Source: Lightella neohaematopini (GTDB lineage Bacteria; Pseudomonadota; Gammaproteobacteria; Enterobacterales; Enterobacteriaceae). Taken from it: DNA of 64,000 bases. The notes under the pieces were generated by a model that was not told the DNA's origin, searched no databases, and worked only from the letters and a program-made list of their open reading frames with translations. A program made the translations under genes and the position numbers. The DNA is taken from NCBI GenBank assembly GCA_025728385.1, contig JAOBJV010000001.1:41367-105366 (forward strand). The letters are read 5' to 3'. Positions 9,422 to 20,283 of this stretch are shown here, piece by piece (the first letter of the stretch is position 1; each line of letters begins with the position of its first letter).

Positions 9422-10210
9422 ATGATCGATCAGTCTTCTTTTATACATCCTAGTTCTATTATTGAAAAGGGAGCTGTTATTCATGCTGATGTATATATTG
9501 GTCCATTTTGTTTTATAGGATCACAAGTATGTATAGGAGCAAGAACTAAATTAAAATCACATGTTGTAGTAAATGGTATAACAAATATTGGTGAAGATAA
9601 TAAAATTTATGCTTTTGCTATTTTAGGAGAAGTAAATCAAGATTTAAAGTACAACAGTGAACCTACTAGAGTAGAAATTGGTGATCGTAATATGATTAGA
9701 GAAAATGTTACTGTTCATAGAGGTACTAGACAAGGTAGAAAAGTAACTAAAATTGGTAATGATAATTTACTTATGGGTAATACCCATATTGCTCATGATT
9801 GTATTATCGGTAATCACTGTATTATGGCTAATAACACTACATTAGGTGGACACGTATCAATTGATGATTATGCTGTTATCGGCGGAATGACAGCAATACA
9901 TCAATTTTGTATTATTGGAGCTTATGTTATGATTGGTGGTTGTTCTGGAGTAGCACAAGATGTACCGCCATGTATTGTAGCTCATGGTAATCATGCTATT
10001 CCTTTTGGTTTAAATACAAAGGGTTTAAAAAAATATGGTTTTTCTAATTATGAATTACATGCTGTTAATATGGCATATAAAATTATATATAGAAATGGTA
10101 ATACCATAAAAAAAGCTAAATTAGAATTAACTAAACTCGCACAACATAATCCAATAATAACTATTTTTTTAGATTTTTTATCTCGTTCAAAAAGAGGTAT
10201 TATTCGTTAG
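9422..10210 (+). CDS. lpxA: UDP-GlcNAc O-acyltransferase
   Basis: First step of lipid A synthesis: transfers 3-hydroxyacyl from ACP to UDP-GlcNAc. I place the start at the ATG at 9422 rather than the upstream in-frame ATG at 9392, which would overlap fabZ and add ten residues; from 9422 the product begins MIDQSSFIHPS and is exactly 262 residues, the E. coli length. Hexapeptide repeats form a left-handed beta helix. The catalytic His is in the NTHIAHDCIIGN segment and GGMTAIHQFCIIGA is highly conserved. It ends RSKRGIIR, as in the family. Confidence 0.97.
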   Translation: MIDQSSFIHPSSIIEKGAVIHADVYIGPFCFIGSQVCIGARTKLKSHVVVNGITNIGEDNKIYAFAILGEVNQDLKYNSEPTRVEIGDRNMIRENVTVHRGTRQGRKVTKIGNDNLLMGNTHIAHDCIIGNHCIMANNTTLGGHVSIDDYAVIGGMTAIHQFCIIGAYVMIGGCSGVAQDVPPCIVAHGNHAIPFGLNTKGLKKYGFSNYELHAVNMAYKIIYRNGNTIKKAKLELTKLAQHNPIITIFLDFLSRSKRGIIR

Positions 10211-10219
10211 TATTGTACT

Positions 10220-11374
10220 ATGACTAAATTAGTTACTATTGGTTTAGTAGTTGGTGAATTTTCTGGTGATTTAATAGGTGCTAAATTAATAAAAAATATA
10301 AAAAAATATTTGCGGAATGTTAATTTCGTTGGTATTGCTGGACCGTTAATGCAATTAGAAGGAATGAAAACTTGGTTTAATATTAATGAATTAATGTTAT
10401 TTGGTATTACAAATATAATTCCCCATTTATCAAAAATTAGATTTATTAAATATGATGTTTTAAGTAAATTAATAAGTGCTAATATTAATATTTTTATCGG
10501 TATAGATAGTCCAGAAATTAATATTTTTTTGGAAACTAGATTAAAAAAACTGGGTATTTATACTATTCATTATGTTAGTCCATCAATTTGGGCTTGGCGT
10601 AAAAAAAGAATCAAAAAATTAAAATACGCTACTAATAATGTACTTATTACATTTCCATTTGAAAAAAAATTTTACAAACATTATGATGTTAATTATAAAT
10701 TTGTTGGTCATCCTATAGCAGAAGATTTACCACTTTATCCAAACAAAATTTTAATGAGAAAAAAATTAAATATAGATAGTCATAGTTTATGTTTAGTAAT
10801 GTTACCAGGTAGTCGTAGAATAGAAATAGATATGATTAGTGTTAGTTTTCTTAAATGTATATTAATTTTAAAAAGTATTCTTCCTAATTTAGTTGTTATT
10901 GTACCATTAAATAATCAAGATCGTATTAATCAATTTACTAGAATTAAAAATAGTATTATTCCTAACATTGATATAAGGATAATGAATTATCCAGCATACC
11001 AAATCATGGTAGCTTCTGATATAGCTCTATTAGCTTCAGGTACAGCAACATTAGAATGTATGATAGCTAAATGTCCAATGGTAGTTGGCTATCGTATTCC
11101 ATTATTGGATTTTATTATTGCAAAGATATTAGTTCGTATTAAATGGATATCACTACCTAATTTACTAGCTAATAAATATATAGTTAATGAATATATACAA
11201 GATAATCTTAAACCAGAATTGTTAGCATCTACAATAATTAAAATTATTCTAAATAAATGTTATCAACGTAAAATTAAAAATATTTTTGTTGATCTGCATA
11301 AAAAAATAAATTTTAATGCTAGTGAAAAAGTAACAAAAATAGTATTACAAACCATTAATAATAATTTACATTAA
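10220..11374 (+). CDS. lpxB: Lipid-A-disaccharide synthase
   Basis: GT19 glycosyltransferase that joins UDP-diacyl-GlcN and lipid X to form the lipid A disaccharide at the inner membrane surface. 384 residues (E. coli 382). Visible signatures: GEFSGDLIGAKLI at the N-terminus (family: GEASGD), YVSPSIWAWRKKRI in the middle, and LPGSRRIEI followed by ALLASGTATLECMI and PMVVGYR in the C-terminal half. In Enterobacterales rnhB and then dnaE come next. Here dnaE begins 21 bp later, so rnhB is lost and rnhA (21238-21717) is the only RNase H in this window. Confidence 0.96.
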   Translation: MTKLVTIGLVVGEFSGDLIGAKLIKNIKKYLRNVNFVGIAGPLMQLEGMKTWFNINELMLFGITNIIPHLSKIRFIKYDVLSKLISANINIFIGIDSPEINIFLETRLKKLGIYTIHYVSPSIWAWRKKRIKKLKYATNNVLITFPFEKKFYKHYDVNYKFVGHPIAEDLPLYPNKILMRKKLNIDSHSLCLVMLPGSRRIEIDMISVSFLKCILILKSILPNLVVIVPLNNQDRINQFTRIKNSIIPNIDIRIMNYPAYQIMVASDIALLASGTATLECMIAKCPMVVGYRIPLLDFIIAKILVRIKWISLPNLLANKYIVNEYIQDNLKPELLASTIIKIILNKCYQRKIKNIFVDLHKKINFNASEKVTKIVLQTINNNLH

Positions 11375-11395
11375 ATAATATAATTTATAATTATT

Positions 11396-14182
11396 ATGTT
11401 ACCTAAATTTATACATTTACATATAAGAAGTGAATATTCTATAATAGATGGATTGTCTAATATTAATCAATTATTAAATCAAGCAGTAAAATTTAATATG
11501 CCTGCATTAGCAATTACTGATTTTACTAATTTATATGGTGTAATAAAATTTTATAATATTGCTTATAAATTAGGTATAAAACCAATTATTGGTGCTGATT
11601 TTATTATTAAAGATTACAGTAATAGTTATCAATCATATGCAATTACAATATTAGTAATGAATAATATTGGTTATAGTAATTTAATTTACTTAATATCTAA
11701 AGCACATAAATATAAAATAAATACATCTAATGTTTTCATTTATCGTGATTGGTTAAAATATCATAATTCTGGATTAATTATTTTATCTGGAGCACAATTT
11801 GGTGATATAGGACAATGTCTATTATATAATCAAAATAATAAACTAAATTATTATATTTCGTTCTATAAAACTTATTTTAAAAATAGTTTCTATTTAGAAA
11901 TTACACGTAACGGTTTTGAATTAGAAAATGAGTATTTAAATAAAGTTATTAATTTATCTATAGATCAAGATTTACCATTATTAGCAACTAATAATGTTAG
12001 ATTTTTAAAAAAAGATGATTTTGAAACACATACAGTTAGAGTTGCTATTAGCAATGGTAGTTATGTAAATAGTAATAAAAATTTATCTGTTTCTTATAGT
12101 AAAGAACAATATATGAAAAATGAAGAAGAAATGTGTTTATTATTTAATGACATACCAGAATCACTAGTTAATAGTGTTGAATTGGCTAAAAGGTGTAATG
12201 TAACTATTACATTAGGCAAATATTTACTACCAAAATTTAATGTACCAAAAAAATATACTGCTGAAAAGTATTTAATAAAAATTTCTAAACAGGGATTAAT
12301 AAACAGATTAAAAAATAATTTTACCAATAAAATTATAAGAAATAAAAAATGGATTACTTATTATCAAAGATTAAATTTAGAATTAAATACTATTATTAAG
12401 ACCGGTTTTACTAATTATTTTTTAATAGTATCAGAATTTATTAACTGGGCAAAAAATAATAATATACCTGTTGGTCCTGGACGGGGATCTGGAGCTGGAT
12501 CATTAGTAGCTTATGCTTTAAATATTACTGAACTAGATCCATTATTATTTGGTTTAATTTTTGAAAGATTTTTAAATAGAGAAAGATTATCTATGCCTGA
12601 CTTAGATATTGATTTTTGTATGGAAAAACGAGATTTAGTAATTAATTATGTTGTTAATAAATATGGTATAGATAATGTAGCGCAAATTATTACTTTTGGT
12701 ACTTTAACTGCCAAAGCAGTTATTCGAGATGTTGGTCGTGTTCTTGGATATCATTATAATTTTGTAGATAAAATTGCTAGATTAATTCCTATGGATTTTG
12801 GTATAACTTTAAAAAAAGCAATTTTAATTGAATCTAAGTTAGCTAAATTATTTAGTAGTAATGAAGATGTAAAAATTATATTGAATATGGCTTTTAAATT
12901 AGAAGGAGTAATTCGTAATGTTAGTAGGCATGCTGGAGGAATTGTTATTACACCAAGTAAAATCATTAATTTTGCCCCACTATATTTTGATGATAAAAGT
13001 AATTATGCAGCAATACAATTAGATAAAACTGATATAGTTAAGATTGGTTTAGTTAAATTTGATTTTTTAGGTTTAAGAACTTTAACAATTATTAATCATA
13101 CTATTAATATGATTAATAAAAAAAATACAAGATTAGGATTAAATAATATTAGTTTATCTAATATTAAGTTAAATGATAAGAATAGTTTTATTTTATTAAA
13201 TAAAATAAATACTAATGCAGTTTTTCAATTAGAATCAAAAGGTATGCAAGATTTAATAAGAAGATTAAAACCAGACTCTTTTGAAGATATTATTGCGTTA
13301 ATAGCTTTATTTCGTCCTGGACCATTACAATCTGGTATGGTAGATAATTTTATTAATCGCAAACACGGTATAGAAAAAATTTATTATCCTGATATTAATT
13401 GGCAACACGATTTATTAAAACCAATTTTAAAATCTACCTATGGTATTATTTTATATCAAGAGCAAGTTATACAAATAGCACAAGTATTAGCTGGTTACAG
13501 CTTTATTGATGCTGATATATTACGTCAAGTAATCAGTAAAAAAAATTTTACAGAAATGGATAAACAAAAATTATTATTTATTAATAATGCTAAAAAAAAT
13601 AATATTAATAAACAATTAGCTACTAAAATATTTTATTTCTTAGAAAAATTCGTTCATTATGGATTTAATAAATCTCATTCTACTGCATATGCATTATTAT
13701 CTTATTATACGTTATGGTTAAAAGCTAATTATCCAGCAGAATTTTTATCATCTGTAATGACAAATAATATAAATAATCAAAAAAAATTATCCATTTTAAT
13801 TCAAGAATGTGCTCTTATGAATATAAGAGTTATGTTACCAGAAATTAATTATAGTCAATATCATTGTTATGTTCATAATAACATTATTATATGTGGCTTA
13901 GGCATGATTAATGGTTTAGGATCTAACATAGCTAAAGAAATTATTAAAAAACGTAGTCAGGGAAAGTTTAAAAATTTATTAGATTTTTGTATTCGTGTTG
14001 ACACTGGAATAGTTAATAGATCTATAATTAAACAATTAATAAAATTTAATGTATTTCGTCTATTAAAAATAACTAATAAATCTAATGAAGATTATATTGA
14101 TAATATTATAAATAAATCTAAACAATATAGTAGTTATTCAAAGCATCAAACTGATATGTTTATGTGTGTAATTGATAAATAA
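11396..14182 (+). CDS. dnaE: DNA polymerase III alpha subunit, C-terminally shortened
   Basis: Catalytic subunit of the replicative polymerase. It is 928 residues against about 1160 in E. coli. The N-terminal PHP domain (LHIRSEYSIIDGL) is present. The palm has the catalytic pair in MPDLDIDFCMEKRD and the third Asp in VKFDFLGLRTL, and the GRGSGAGSLVAYAL fingers/palm motif is intact. The protein ends HQTDMFMCVIDK. QTDMF corresponds to the internal beta-clamp-binding motif (QADMF in E. coli), and the OB fold and tau-binding C-terminal domain that normally follow are absent. accA starts 30 bp later, leaving no room for a remnant. The rest is well conserved, so I read it as a functional shortened enzyme. 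Confidence 0.95.
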   Translation: MLPKFIHLHIRSEYSIIDGLSNINQLLNQAVKFNMPALAITDFTNLYGVIKFYNIAYKLGIKPIIGADFIIKDYSNSYQSYAITILVMNNIGYSNLIYLISKAHKYKINTSNVFIYRDWLKYHNSGLIILSGAQFGDIGQCLLYNQNNKLNYYISFYKTYFKNSFYLEITRNGFELENEYLNKVINLSIDQDLPLLATNNVRFLKKDDFETHTVRVAISNGSYVNSNKNLSVSYSKEQYMKNEEEMCLLFNDIPESLVNSVELAKRCNVTITLGKYLLPKFNVPKKYTAEKYLIKISKQGLINRLKNNFTNKIIRNKKWITYYQRLNLELNTIIKTGFTNYFLIVSEFINWAKNNNIPVGPGRGSGAGSLVAYALNITELDPLLFGLIFERFLNRERLSMPDLDIDFCMEKRDLVINYVVNKYGIDNVAQIITFGTLTAKAVIRDVGRVLGYHYNFVDKIARLIPMDFGITLKKAILIESKLAKLFSSNEDVKIILNMAFKLEGVIRNVSRHAGGIVITPSKIINFAPLYFDDKSNYAAIQLDKTDIVKIGLVKFDFLGLRTLTIINHTINMINKKNTRLGLNNISLSNIKLNDKNSFILLNKINTNAVFQLESKGMQDLIRRLKPDSFEDIIALIALFRPGPLQSGMVDNFINRKHGIEKIYYPDINWQHDLLKPILKSTYGIILYQEQVIQIAQVLAGYSFIDADILRQVISKKNFTEMDKQKLLFINNAKKNNINKQLATKIFYFLEKFVHYGFNKSHSTAYALLSYYTLWLKANYPAEFLSSVMTNNINNQKKLSILIQECALMNIRVMLPEINYSQYHCYVHNNIIICGLGMINGLGSNIAKEIIKKRSQGKFKNLLDFCIRVDTGIVNRSIIKQLIKFNVFRLLKITNKSNEDYIDNIINKSKQYSSYSKHQTDMFMCVIDK

Positions 14183-14212
14183 TAGTATTAATAATTTTAA
14201 GTGTAAAATATT

Positions 14213-15178
14213 ATGAATCTAGAATATCTTGATTTTGAACAACCAATTATAAAGTTAGAAGAAAAGATTAATTTATTAAGTCTTAATGATAAAATGAAAA
14301 TAAATGATGTTGATTTATCTAATAAAATTAATAAATTAAAAAAAATAAGTATTAAATTAACTAATAAAATATTTTCTAATTTAAATAAATGGCAAATAAT
14401 ACAATTAGCAAGACATCCATTAAGACCTCATACTATAGATTATATTAATACGATCTTTACTGATTTTGATGAACTATCTGGTGATCGTATGTTTTCTGAT
14501 GATAAAGCTATTATTGGAGGCATTGCACGTTTAGAATCATATTCAGTAATGATAATAGGTCATGAAAAAGGTCGTAGTATCAAAGATAAAATTAGGCGTA
14601 ATTTTGGTATGCCGTCACCGGAAGGTTATCGAAAAGCTCTTAGATTAATGCGTATGGCTAATAATTTTGATATTCCAATAATTACTTTTATTGATACTCC
14701 AGGAGCTTATCCTGGCATAGAAGCTGAAGAACGTGGGCAAGCAGAAGCAATAGCAAGAAATTTATTAGAAATGTCTCATTTAAGTGTACCAATAATATGT
14801 ATTATAATAGGTGAAGGTGGATCTGGAGGTGCTTTAGCTATTGGAGTAGGTGATAAAATTAATATGTTACAATATAGTATTTATTCAGTTATATCTCCAG
14901 AAGGATGTGCTGCATTATTATGGAAAGATAGCAGTAAAATATTATCATCTATTAAATCAATGAACATGACTGCAATAAATTTAAAAAAATTAAAATTAAT
15001 TGATAATATTATCAATGAACCTCTAGGTGGAGCTCATAAAAATTTGCAATTAACTGCAACAAATATAAAAAAACAATTACTAGTAGATTTAAATAAATTA
15101 AAACTTTTAAGTAAAAAACAATTATTAAAAAATCGTTATCACAAGTTAATTAACTATAATTATGAATTATACATGTAA
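14213..15178 (+). CDS. accA: Acetyl-CoA carboxylase carboxyltransferase alpha subunit
   Basis: With AccD forms the carboxyltransferase that makes malonyl-CoA for fatty acid synthesis. 321 residues (E. coli 319). Strong signatures: ARHPLRPHTIDYI, FDELSGDRMFSDDKAIIGG, the long block GHEKGRSIKDKIRRNFGMPSPEGYRKA (split here for brevity), FIDTPGAYPG and IGEGGSGGALAIGVGD, the last being the crotonase-fold oxyanion region. It keeps its place between dnaE and tilS; ldcC and other genes found between them in E. coli are gone. Supplies precursors for FabZ-dependent elongation and lipid A. Confidence 0.96.
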   Translation: MNLEYLDFEQPIIKLEEKINLLSLNDKMKINDVDLSNKINKLKKISIKLTNKIFSNLNKWQIIQLARHPLRPHTIDYINTIFTDFDELSGDRMFSDDKAIIGGIARLESYSVMIIGHEKGRSIKDKIRRNFGMPSPEGYRKALRLMRMANNFDIPIITFIDTPGAYPGIEAEERGQAEAIARNLLEMSHLSVPIICIIIGEGGSGGALAIGVGDKINMLQYSIYSVISPEGCAALLWKDSSKILSSIKSMNMTAINLKKLKLIDNIINEPLGGAHKNLQLTATNIKKQLLVDLNKLKLLSKKQLLKNRYHKLINYNYELYM

Positions 15179-15183
15179 ATAAA

Positions 15184-16563
15184 GTGATTGATAAAGACTA
15201 CACAGAGTACTTACAACAACAAGTAATAAAATTTATTCATCCATATAATTATTTATTATTGGCCTTTAGCGGTGGTTTAGATTCTATAGTTTTATTAGAT
15301 ATAATTACAATGTTACGTAATAAATATAATAATATATTTTTAAGAGCGTGTTACATTGATCATCAACGAAGTAGTTTATCTTCTAATCAATGGTTACATC
15401 ATTGTATTTATGAATGTAAACGACGTGATGTATCATTTATATATGATGTTATTAAAGTTAATAAAGGTAATTTTGAACAAAGTGCGCGTAATCAAAGGTA
15501 TAAAAAACTACTAAAAGTTATAAAATATAATGAAGTATTAGTTACTGCACATCATCAAAATGATCAAGTAGAAACATTTTTTTTAGCATTGAAAAGGGGT
15601 AGTGGCCCGAGAGGACTATCAGCTATGCCAATAGATCAACCATTTTATCATAGTAGATTATTAAGACCTTTATTAAATTGTTCAAAAGCAATGTTGCTAT
15701 CTTATGCTAATAAAAATAAATTAAATTGGGTGAATGATAATAGTAATTATGATAATACTTTAGATCGTAATTTTTTGAGAAATAACATTATACCCTTATT
15801 GCAAAAAAGATGGAATAATTTTTGTCAAAATGTTACTTTAAGTACTTATTTATGTGCTCATCAAGAACAGTTAATTAATATATTATTAAATAAAATAATT
15901 TATAGTATGATGTTTCATGATGAATCATTAATAGTAGATAATATGATTGGTATGAGTATAATTTATTGTTTAGCTATTTTACGTTTTTGGTTAATAAAAA
16001 AAGTTTTTATATCATGTTCTTATAAAAAATTAAATATAATATGGAATGAAGTAGCTTTAAGTAGAAATGATTCATTAGCTAAATTTTATATAAGTAATTT
16101 TATAGTACAAAAATTTAAAAATCGTTTATATGTACATAAATTTAGTAATCGATATAAGGATTTTTGTAGTAAAACTATTATATTTACGTCAACTAATAAT
16201 TACAAAAGAATTTTATTACCTCTAAATTTGGGAGAAATTTTATTTTTAACAATAAATAATATTAATAATAAAAAACTAATATCTATTGTGAAAGCACCAG
16301 CTGTAACAGATATTGTATCAATACGTTTTAATATAAAAAGTAAGACATTAATAAAATTAGTACATACTAAGCACCATATTACTTTAAAAAAAATTTGGAA
16401 AATATTATCAGTACCTCCATGGCAAAGAAAAATTATACCTATACTATTTTATAATAATAAGTTAATTGCAGCTATAGGATATTTTGTTACTGCACATGGT
16501 GCACCAATTAATAGTAATCATTGGTATTTATATTGGCTTAATAAAAATAAATATCTTTATTAA
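15184..16563 (+). CDS. tilS: tRNA(Ile)-lysidine synthetase
   Basis: Converts the wobble C of tRNA-Ile(CAU) to lysidine so that it reads AUA and is charged with Ile. 459 residues (E. coli 432). The PP-loop AFSGGLDSIVLL is near residue 28, followed by ACYIDHQRS and the HHQNDQVETFFLALKRGSGPRGLSAM segment. The C-terminal substrate-binding domain ends around VPPWQRKIIP. The start is GTG at 15184, 5 bp after accA. Its substrate tRNA is also in this window (35219-35293), so the AUA decoding pair is retained, which matters in such an AT-rich genome. The 3' end overlaps the convergent proS by 4 bp. Confidence 0.95.
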   Translation: MIDKDYTEYLQQQVIKFIHPYNYLLLAFSGGLDSIVLLDIITMLRNKYNNIFLRACYIDHQRSSLSSNQWLHHCIYECKRRDVSFIYDVIKVNKGNFEQSARNQRYKKLLKVIKYNEVLVTAHHQNDQVETFFLALKRGSGPRGLSAMPIDQPFYHSRLLRPLLNCSKAMLLSYANKNKLNWVNDNSNYDNTLDRNFLRNNIIPLLQKRWNNFCQNVTLSTYLCAHQEQLINILLNKIIYSMMFHDESLIVDNMIGMSIIYCLAILRFWLIKKVFISCSYKKLNIIWNEVALSRNDSLAKFYISNFIVQKFKNRLYVHKFSNRYKDFCSKTIIFTSTNNYKRILLPLNLGEILFLTINNINNKKLISIVKAPAVTDIVSIRFNIKSKTLIKLVHTKHHITLKKIWKILSVPPWQRKIIPILFYNNKLIAAIGYFVTAHGAPINSNHWYLYWLNKNKYLY

Positions 16564-18194
16564 ATTATATTCTTTATTCGTCTTAGTAAAAATTGTACTA
16601 TATTATTACTATTAACTGAAATAATAGTATTATTAATACGGTCTTTATATTCTATTATTCCTTTATTTAAATTATTTTTACTAATAATTAATATATTAGG
16701 AATACCGATTAATTCTATATCATGTAACATAACACCAAAATATTCTTTACGATCATAAAAAAGAGTATCTATATTATAGTATAATAATTTTTTATAAATA
16801 TATTCTGTTGTATTTTTTACTTCTATTGAAGAATAGAAATTAATTGGTATTAATGCCACATTAAATGGTGCAATCATAGGTGGCCATTTTATACCATATT
16901 GATCATTATTTTGTTCAATAATAGCTGCGATTAATCTTGTTATTCCTATACCATAACACCCCATAATTAATTCTGTTTTATTATTATCCTTTTTTATATA
17001 AACTTTCATAGGATGAGAATATTTTGTTCCTAGTTGAAAAATATGAGCAATTTCTATTGCATCATTTTTGGTTTGATTATTAAAATTAATATTTTTATTA
17101 CATAAATTTTTTATTTCTGGTAAAACTAAATCTTTACCCCAATTAACGTTTATCAAGTATTCTTCATCTATATTGTTACTAGTAACAAAATTTTTCATGT
17201 TAGCAACATCATAATCAATAATTATTGGTATTGATAAATTTAGTATACCAATAACACTATTATTAATTTTTAATATATGTTTAATATCATTTTTAGTAGC
17301 TAATTCAATTGGTAATTTCAAATTTAATATTTTACTAATATAAACTAAATTTAGTTCTTTATCTGCTCTAATAACTAAAGCTAATAATGAACTATTATAT
17401 TTTAGTAAATTACTATTACGTATAATAATTACTTTAACTATCTTTTTTATAGATATATGTAATTTATTTGATAACTCATCTATAGAATTAATATTTGGTA
17501 TCTTTATTAATTTTAATTCTTTAAAATTTTTAGTTTCACTAAAATTATTAATTTTTCTAGCATAGAATTCATGAGATATATCTCCTCCAATAAATCCAGT
17601 ATCTGCTTGAGCAACAAAAAAATTAATTTTCATACAATCAAATATTTTTTTATATAAATGAAAAATCTTATTATATGTTTTTTGTAATGAAAATTTATTA
17701 GAATGAAATGAATAAGCATCTTTCATAATGAATTCTCTAGAACGTATTACTCCAAGACAAGGTCTAATTTCATCACGAAATTTATATTGTATTTGATAAA
17801 AAATTGTTGGTAAATTTTTATAGGAATGAATTTCGTTATGAACTAAATTTAGTATTACTTCCTCATTAGTTGGTCCTAAAATATATTTTATTTGTTTACG
17901 ATCAACAACAGACATAATTTCTAAATTACTAATTTTTAATCTACCGCTTTTTTTCCATAAATATTCTGGTTGCATTATTGGCATCATTAATTCTATGGCA
18001 TCTATACTATTCATATATTTTTTAATAAGACTGATTACTTTATTTAAAACACGCATACCAATAGGTAACCAAATATAAATTCCTTTGGATGATTTACGAA
18101 TCATACCAGAACGTAACATTAACCTATAACTAGTACTTTCTATATTAGAAAAAATATTTTTACTTGTAAAAATTGGGTATTTACTAACACGCAT
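16560..18194 (-). CDS. proS: Prolyl-tRNA synthetase
   Basis: Class II aminoacyl-tRNA synthetase that charges tRNA-Pro. 544 residues (E. coli 572). Class II motif 1 is in the N-terminal part, motif 2 is FRDEIRPCLGVIRSREFIMKD (two overlapping conserved blocks), and motif 3 is GCYGIGITRLIAA. Between motifs 2 and 3 there is still a long insertion that matches the editing (INS) domain position, though weakly conserved. The C-terminal anticodon-binding domain follows PPMIAPFNVALIPI. It is divergent from the rRNA operon and overlaps the end of tilS by 4 bp. Confidence 0.95.
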   Translation of the reverse strand: MRVSKYPIFTSKNIFSNIESTSYRLMLRSGMIRKSSKGIYIWLPIGMRVLNKVISLIKKYMNSIDAIELMMPIMQPEYLWKKSGRLKISNLEIMSVVDRKQIKYILGPTNEEVILNLVHNEIHSYKNLPTIFYQIQYKFRDEIRPCLGVIRSREFIMKDAYSFHSNKFSLQKTYNKIFHLYKKIFDCMKINFFVAQADTGFIGGDISHEFYARKINNFSETKNFKELKLIKIPNINSIDELSNKLHISIKKIVKVIIIRNSNLLKYNSSLLALVIRADKELNLVYISKILNLKLPIELATKNDIKHILKINNSVIGILNLSIPIIIDYDVANMKNFVTSNNIDEEYLINVNWGKDLVLPEIKNLCNKNINFNNQTKNDAIEIAHIFQLGTKYSHPMKVYIKKDNNKTELIMGCYGIGITRLIAAIIEQNNDQYGIKWPPMIAPFNVALIPINFYSSIEVKNTTEYIYKKLLYYNIDTLFYDRKEYFGVMLHDIELIGIPNILIISKNNLNKGIIEYKDRINNTIISVNSNNIVQFLLRRIKNII

Positions 18195-18229
18195 AATATT
18201 AAATAAATATTAACTAATAAATAAAAATG

Positions 18230-18253
18230 TTAATACTATCCTGATAGTATTAA
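18230..18253. promoter_or_regulatory. Perfect 11-bp inverted repeat between proS and rrn promoters
   Basis: The left arm TTAATACTATC (18230-18240) is perfectly complementary to GATAGTATTAA (18243-18253), with only two bases between. It lies between the divergent proS start (18194) and the rRNA promoter (18308). No T-run follows on either strand, so an ordinary intrinsic terminator is unlikely. A protein-binding operator or a cruciform is possible; chance is also possible in AT-rich DNA, although the arms contain G and C. Confidence 0.4.
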
Positions 18254-18276
18254 TATTTCAATTTAAATAAAACTAT

Positions 18277-18330
18277 AACCATAATTATTTATTTATAATA
18301 AATCAACTTGACATAATAAAAAAACAGTGT
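18277..18330 (+). repeat. Direct repeat of the rrn upstream region, copy 1
   Basis: These 54 bases are identical to 63947-64000 at the window's right edge, same orientation. The repeat begins at AACC and contains the TTGACA promoter element; the second copy runs off the window and probably continues into another rRNA operon. Immediately upstream of AACC the two copies differ. Confidence 0.95.
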
Positions 18331-18335
18331 ACGCT
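18308..18335 (+). promoter_or_regulatory. rRNA operon promoter
   Basis: A consensus -35 hexamer TTGACA is at 18308-18313. With the 16-bp spacing typical of rrn promoters the -10 would be TACGCT at 18330-18335, which keeps the T, A and final T. A stronger-looking TATATT at 18344-18349 is too far from this -35. The -35 is secure because it is conserved in the second copy at the window end; the -10 assignment is tentative. Confidence 0.6.
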
Positions 18336-18352
18336 TTTTTATTTATATTAGT

Positions 18353-18364
18353 TGTTCTTTAACA
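18353..18364 (+). promoter_or_regulatory. rrn antitermination boxA
   Basis: TGTTCTTTAACA differs at one base from the Enterobacterales rrn boxA TGCTCTTTAACA, and the bases after it (TTGTGTAGGCACTCAAGAT) follow the known leader (TGTGTGGGCACTCGAAGAT). BoxA RNA is bound by NusB-S10 and lets RNA polymerase read through the long untranslated rRNA operon. Confidence 0.85.
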
Positions 18365-18373
18365 GTAAATTGT

Positions 18374-18388
18374 GTAGGCACTCAAGAT
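18374..18388 (+). other. 5' arm of 16S processing stem
   Basis: GTAGGCACTCAAGAT here can pair with ACCTTGAGTGTCTAC at 20076-20090, just past the 16S 3' end. This is the expected position of the RNase III stem that loops out 16S RNA. The pairing is about 13 of 15 positions, including G-U pairs, so the 16S maturation signal survives although the rest of the operon was cut. Confidence 0.7.
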
Positions 18389-18477
18389 CAATAATAGCAC
18401 TATTTAGATAGTAATATTGAAATATACAATATAAGTTAATTACTTATTAAAGTATGTTTTGTGTTACTGTCTTATAA

Positions 18478-20050
<1,573 letters not shown>

Positions 20051-20075
20051 CTTATTAAGTAAATAATAAGTATAT

Positions 20076-20090
20076 ACCTTGAGTGTCTAC
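20076..20090 (+). other. 3' arm of 16S processing stem
   Basis: Complementary to the leader segment 18374-18388. It lies 26 bases after the 16S 3' end and 20 bases before tRNA-Ile, as expected for the RNase III cleavage stem. Confidence 0.7.
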
Positions 20091-20110
20091 ATAAATTACT
20101 GTATAAATAT

Positions 20111-20185
20111 AGGCTTGTAGCTCAGTTTGGTTAGAGCACACCCCTGATAAGGGTGAGGTCAGTGGTTCAAATCCACTCAAGCCTA
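20111..20185 (+). tRNA. ileT: tRNA-Ile (GAU)
   Basis: Spacer tRNA of the rRNA operon. The acceptor arms AGGCTTG and CAAGCCT pair perfectly, the anticodon loop is CTGATAA (anticodon GAT), and the T-arm GTGGTTCAAATCCAC is standard. The gene ends at the discriminator A and is followed by AAA, so the 3' CCA is not encoded. It reads AUU and AUC. Confidence 0.97.
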
Positions 20186-20200
20186 AAATAAAATAATTTT

Positions 20201-20273
20201 GGGGCTATAGCTTAGTTGGTAGAGCATCTGTTTTGCACACAGAAGGTCAGCGGTTCAAATCCGCTTAGCTCCA
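20201..20273 (+). tRNA. alaT: tRNA-Ala (UGC)
   Basis: Second spacer tRNA. Acceptor arms GGGGCTA and TAGCTCC pair (one G-T), the anticodon is TGC, and the T-arm is GCGGTTCAAATCCGC. No CCA is encoded after the discriminator A (followed by GAT). Only 10 bases separate it from the next tRNA gene, where the 23S and 5S genes should be. Confidence 0.97.
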
Positions 20274-20283
20274 GATTAGTATA

